From positions 1 to 16,602 of the forward strand of contig JAJRSX010000150.1 of NCBI GenBank assembly GCA_024278555.1: DNA of 16,602 bases, read 5' to 3'. A model generated the notes under the pieces. It made no database searches. It saw only the letters and a program-made list of their open reading frames with translations, and was not told the DNA's origin. Position numbers and translations under genes: made by a program. Each line of letters opens with the position of its first letter. The stretch's first letter is position 1. Positions 14,781-16,602 of this stretch are shown here, piece by piece. This DNA comes from a bacterium (GTDB taxonomy: Bacteria > CG2-30-53-67 > CG2-30-70-394).

Positions 14781-15854
14781 CTACGGGAAGCGGACGATCA
14801 CCTCCGCCGCGACGGTGAACTGGCTGTCCTGCATGGTGCCGTCGCTGTCCTCGAAGAGGTCGTCGGAGGCCGAGTCATAGCGCGCCTCCAGGCGGCCGGT
14901 GAGGTTCTTGCCGAGCTGCTGGTGGCCGGTGAGAGTCGCCTCCCACATGTCGGTGGCGACCCCGAGGCCGCCGGGTGCGGCGCCGTCCTCGTCGTTGAAG
15001 TACTCGGCGCGGGCCGCGACCCCGAAGGTGTCGGTGACCATCTGGTCGGCGTAGAGGGCCGCGCCCCACCACACCCCGTCGCCGCCGTCGAGCGCCGCGT
15101 GCTCCTCGCTGCCGTAGTCGGCGTTGAGCATCAGGGTGGTCCCGTCCGCCGGGGCGAAGGTCGCCACCAGGTCGATAACGCCGCGGTTATCGCTGTCGGC
15201 GCCGTCGGTGTTGCGGTCCTTCTCCGCCCCGTAGATCCCCTGGACCGAGACCGACGCCCTGCCCATGTCGGCGGCGACCTGCGCCATGAACGACTTGGAG
15301 TTGTTGTTGTCGTCGAAGTTATCCCAGCCGTTGACCACCGCCGCGGCCACCGACACCCCCTCGGCCACGTCGGTCCGGTAGAGCACGCCGGTGTGGGTGA
15401 AGGGGATCGCCATCCCGAAGAGGAAAGAGCGCGAGTAGTTCATATCGTCCGGCGACTCGATCACCTCGGCGCCGATGAGGGTGGCGAACTTGCCCACCGT
15501 GAACCCCTTGTAGGAGACGGTCGCCTGCTGCACGTCGAAGCCGCTCACCGTATCCAGCAGGCCGCTGGAGTGGATCTCCCCGGCCACGTCGCCGAAGTTG
15601 AGGACCAGATTGAAGGCCGGCCCGTCCTTGGCCTCGCCGCCCACCGCCAGCTCCGCCAGGGGGACCTGGAAGGTGTTGTCCTCGGTGTCGAAGATGCGGC
15701 CGTTGTTCGTGCCGCTGCGGGGCTGATCGACGTTGAAGGTATAGGCGCCGGTGACGAAGCCGGACCAGTCCAGCGCGATCTGCGCGTGAGCAGGGACGGC
15801 GGCGAGGCCGACGGCACCGACGGCGCCGATCAGCAAGATCAAGGGAGTACGCAT
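14781..15854 (-). CDS. Outer-membrane porin, OmpL/BBP2-like
   Basis: The 357-residue precursor starts with signal peptide MRTPLILLIGAVGAVGLAAV, cleaved near PAHA/QIALDW. The mature protein opens with DWSGFVTGAYTFNVDQPRSG and continues FDTEDNTFQVPLAELAVGGE, SGFDVQQATVSYKGFTVGKF and LFGMAIPFTHTGVLYRTDV. This is the pattern of the putative beta-barrel porin-2 (OmpL-like) family. Alternating strands run to the C-terminal EVIVRFP. The frame is open well upstream, but GGAGGAGAAG before 15854 and the signal peptide fix the start. A consensus sigma-54 promoter lies about 57 bp upstream of the ATG. amtB follows on the same strand after 172 bp, which suggests a role in passage of a nitrogen source across the outer membrane. 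The substrate is unknown. Confidence 0.88.
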   Translation of the reverse strand: MRTPLILLIGAVGAVGLAAVPAHAQIALDWSGFVTGAYTFNVDQPRSGTNNGRIFDTEDNTFQVPLAELAVGGEAKDGPAFNLVLNFGDVAGEIHSSGLLDTVSGFDVQQATVSYKGFTVGKFATLIGAEVIESPDDMNYSRSFLFGMAIPFTHTGVLYRTDVAEGVSVAAAVVNGWDNFDDNNNSKSFMAQVAADMGRASVSVQGIYGAEKDRNTDGADSDNRGVIDLVATFAPADGTTLMLNADYGSEEHAALDGGDGVWWGAALYADQMVTDTFGVAARAEYFNDEDGAAPGGLGVATDMWEATLTGHQQLGKNLTGRLEARYDSASDDLFEDSDGTMQDSQFTVAAEVIVRFP

Positions 15855-15921
15855 GGGCTCTTCTCCTCCAAGGTGGGTGGACCCCGACCACGCCGGGGCT
15901 TCATTCGTCTGTACAGGCTCT

Positions 15922-15937
15922 AGCAAGGGGCGTGCCA
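15922..15937 (-). promoter_or_regulatory. Consensus sigma-54 (RpoN) promoter of the porin gene
   Basis: On the minus strand the sequence is TGGCACGCCCCTTGCT, an exact match to TGGCACG-N4-TTGCW. The -24 GG is at 15936-15935 and the -12 GC at 15924-15923. Transcription would begin near 15911, giving a leader of about 57 bases before the porin ATG with its GGAGGAG site. A sigma-70 reading (TTGGCA, 17 bp, TGTACA) overlaps but has a poor -10. Confidence 0.85.
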
Positions 15938-16002
15938 ACGATGCGCAGGCGCCACCGAGGGAGGGAGAAGCGACAGCCAACCACCACGACCGCAGGCGGT
16001 GG

Positions 16003-16095
16003 GGCAGGAGCGAGCTCGCGATCGGGGCCGCGGGCCCCGCCGGCCCCCCCCATCTCAAGATGGGGCCGGATCGCCGGCGGGAGCCGACTCCTACC
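16003..16095. repeat. REP-doublet (REPIN-like) inverted repeat upstream of the sigma-54 promoter
   Basis: The plus-strand arm GGCAGGAGCGAGCTCGCGAT (from 16003) and the minus-strand arm GGTAGGAGTCGGCTCCCGCC, then GGCGATCCGG (from 16095), share the GGYAGGAG head and a CGCGATC/GCGATCC end. The centre holds another palindrome, CCCCATCTCAAGATGGGG. The heads match the gammaproteobacterial REP type and the design matches 712-794. Confidence 0.6.
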
Positions 16096-16180
16096 GCGTA
16101 ACCGCACCCTGGGCACACAACCTCCGCCCCCACCCTGCCCAAACAGGAAGCATCTCCTGCCCACCGGGCGTGCACCGTCC

Positions 16181-16602
16181 CTACCCCGGCGGCGCCACCA
16201 GCCACACGCCGGCACGCAGGACCGCCCGCACCCGCCCGGCCGGATCGAGCCCCACCAGGTCCGCCGCCTCTCCCACCCGCGGCCGATCGGCCAACTCCAA
16301 CCCGAGGGCGGCCGCGGCGGTGGCACGCACGCACGGGAGGACCGCCTCCCACGGGACCCCGGCCGCCGCGGCCAACCGCACCGCCCCCTCCCACACCGAC
16401 GCCACCCCGCCGGCGAGCCGCCCGGCGCCATCCACCGCCCGCCCCCCCTGCACCCGACCCGCCACCGCGCCGAGGCGCAGGGGGCCGTCGCCCGTGCCCG
16501 CCGGCGCCACCGCGTCGGAGACCAGGACCAGCCGCTCCGGCCCGAGGCAGCGGTAGGCGATCGCCAGCCCCTCGTCCGCCACGTGCACCCCGTCTCCGAT
16601 CA
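16181..16602 (-). CDS. nagA: N-acetylglucosamine-6-phosphate deacetylase (NagA-like), 3' part, 5' end beyond window
   Basis: NagA removes the acetyl group from GlcNAc-6-phosphate in amino-sugar recycling and catabolism in the cytosol. The visible C-terminal 139 residues begin IGDGVHVADEG, the DGxH block of the amidohydrolase barrel. They continue with LVSDAVAPAGTGDGPLRLG, which carries the catalytic Asp of the SDA motif, then DGAGRLAGGVASVWEGAVRL, a segment ATAAAALGLELADRPRVGEA and ADLVGLDPAGRV. This order is that of NagA C-termini. The internal GTG at 16588 is not a start, because the conserved DGVH block runs through it to the window edge. The usual neighbours nagB or nagE are not seen. The composition is very Ala/Gly/Val-rich, and the end LVAPPG is short. 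Confidence 0.85.
   Translation of the reverse strand, partial: IGDGVHVADEGLAIAYRCLGPERLVLVSDAVAPAGTGDGPLRLGAVAGRVQGGRAVDGAGRLAGGVASVWEGAVRLAAAAGVPWEAVLPCVRATAAAALGLELADRPRVGEAADLVGLDPAGRVRAVLRAGVWLVAPPG

Larger units (their letters stand above)
15855..16180. other. 326-bp intergenic region: sigma-54 promoter and REP-like palindrome
   Basis: This interval lies between the nagA-like stop and the porin start, both on the minus strand. It contains the sigma-54 promoter (15922-15937) and the inverted repeat at 16003-16095. I see no small gene and no exact NtrC box, although an enhancer-binding site would be expected upstream of a sigma-54 promoter. Confidence 0.6.

Overview
The window is GC-rich bacterial chromosomal DNA. 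It probably comes from a gammaproteobacterium or a close proteobacterial relative. The evidence is a Gram-negative envelope gene set (EmrA/EmrB-type pump, RND permease with a periplasmic LolA-like partner, two outer-membrane beta-barrels, LapA), a proteobacterial amtB-PII-glnA cluster with a textbook sigma-54 promoter beside it, and intergenic palindromes resembling the GTAGGAGC-type REP elements of gammaproteobacteria. No rRNA, tRNA, CRISPR array, transposase or phage gene was seen. The species cannot be named from this sequence.

Left part, 1-6944, plus strand. The 3' end of an EmrA/HlyD-type membrane fusion protein is followed, after a REP-like palindrome, by a complete DHA2-type MFS exporter. 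Next come an RND/MMPL permease, a periplasmic LolA-like protein and a C-terminal-Phe beta-barrel. These three look like one trans-envelope unit that moves a hydrophobic compound or lipid. The beta-barrel gene begins inside a dispersed repeat, and the repeat appears to encode its signal peptide.

Middle part, 6945-11373. Coding density is low. lapA and nadA lie on the minus strand. A plus-strand two-gene unit, a MNT-fold (AbiEii/DUF6036-like) nucleotidyltransferase overlapping a 79-residue protein by GTGA, is a candidate uncharacterised toxin-antitoxin-like pair. The gaps of about 600-750 bp around these genes hold many degraded copies of one repeat family (TTTTCACCAYGAAG and variants), often as inverted pairs, plus GTAGGGC palindromes.

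Right part, 11374-16602, minus strand. This is a nitrogen-assimilation block: an OmpL/BBP2-like porin behind a consensus sigma-54 promoter, then amtB, a PII gene (GlnB-like by its T-loop although it sits next to amtB) and glnA, closed by a strong intrinsic terminator. The shared strand and the sigma-54 promoter suggest that the porin belongs to the nitrogen response. The window ends in the 3' part of a NagA-like N-acetylglucosamine-6-phosphate deacetylase.
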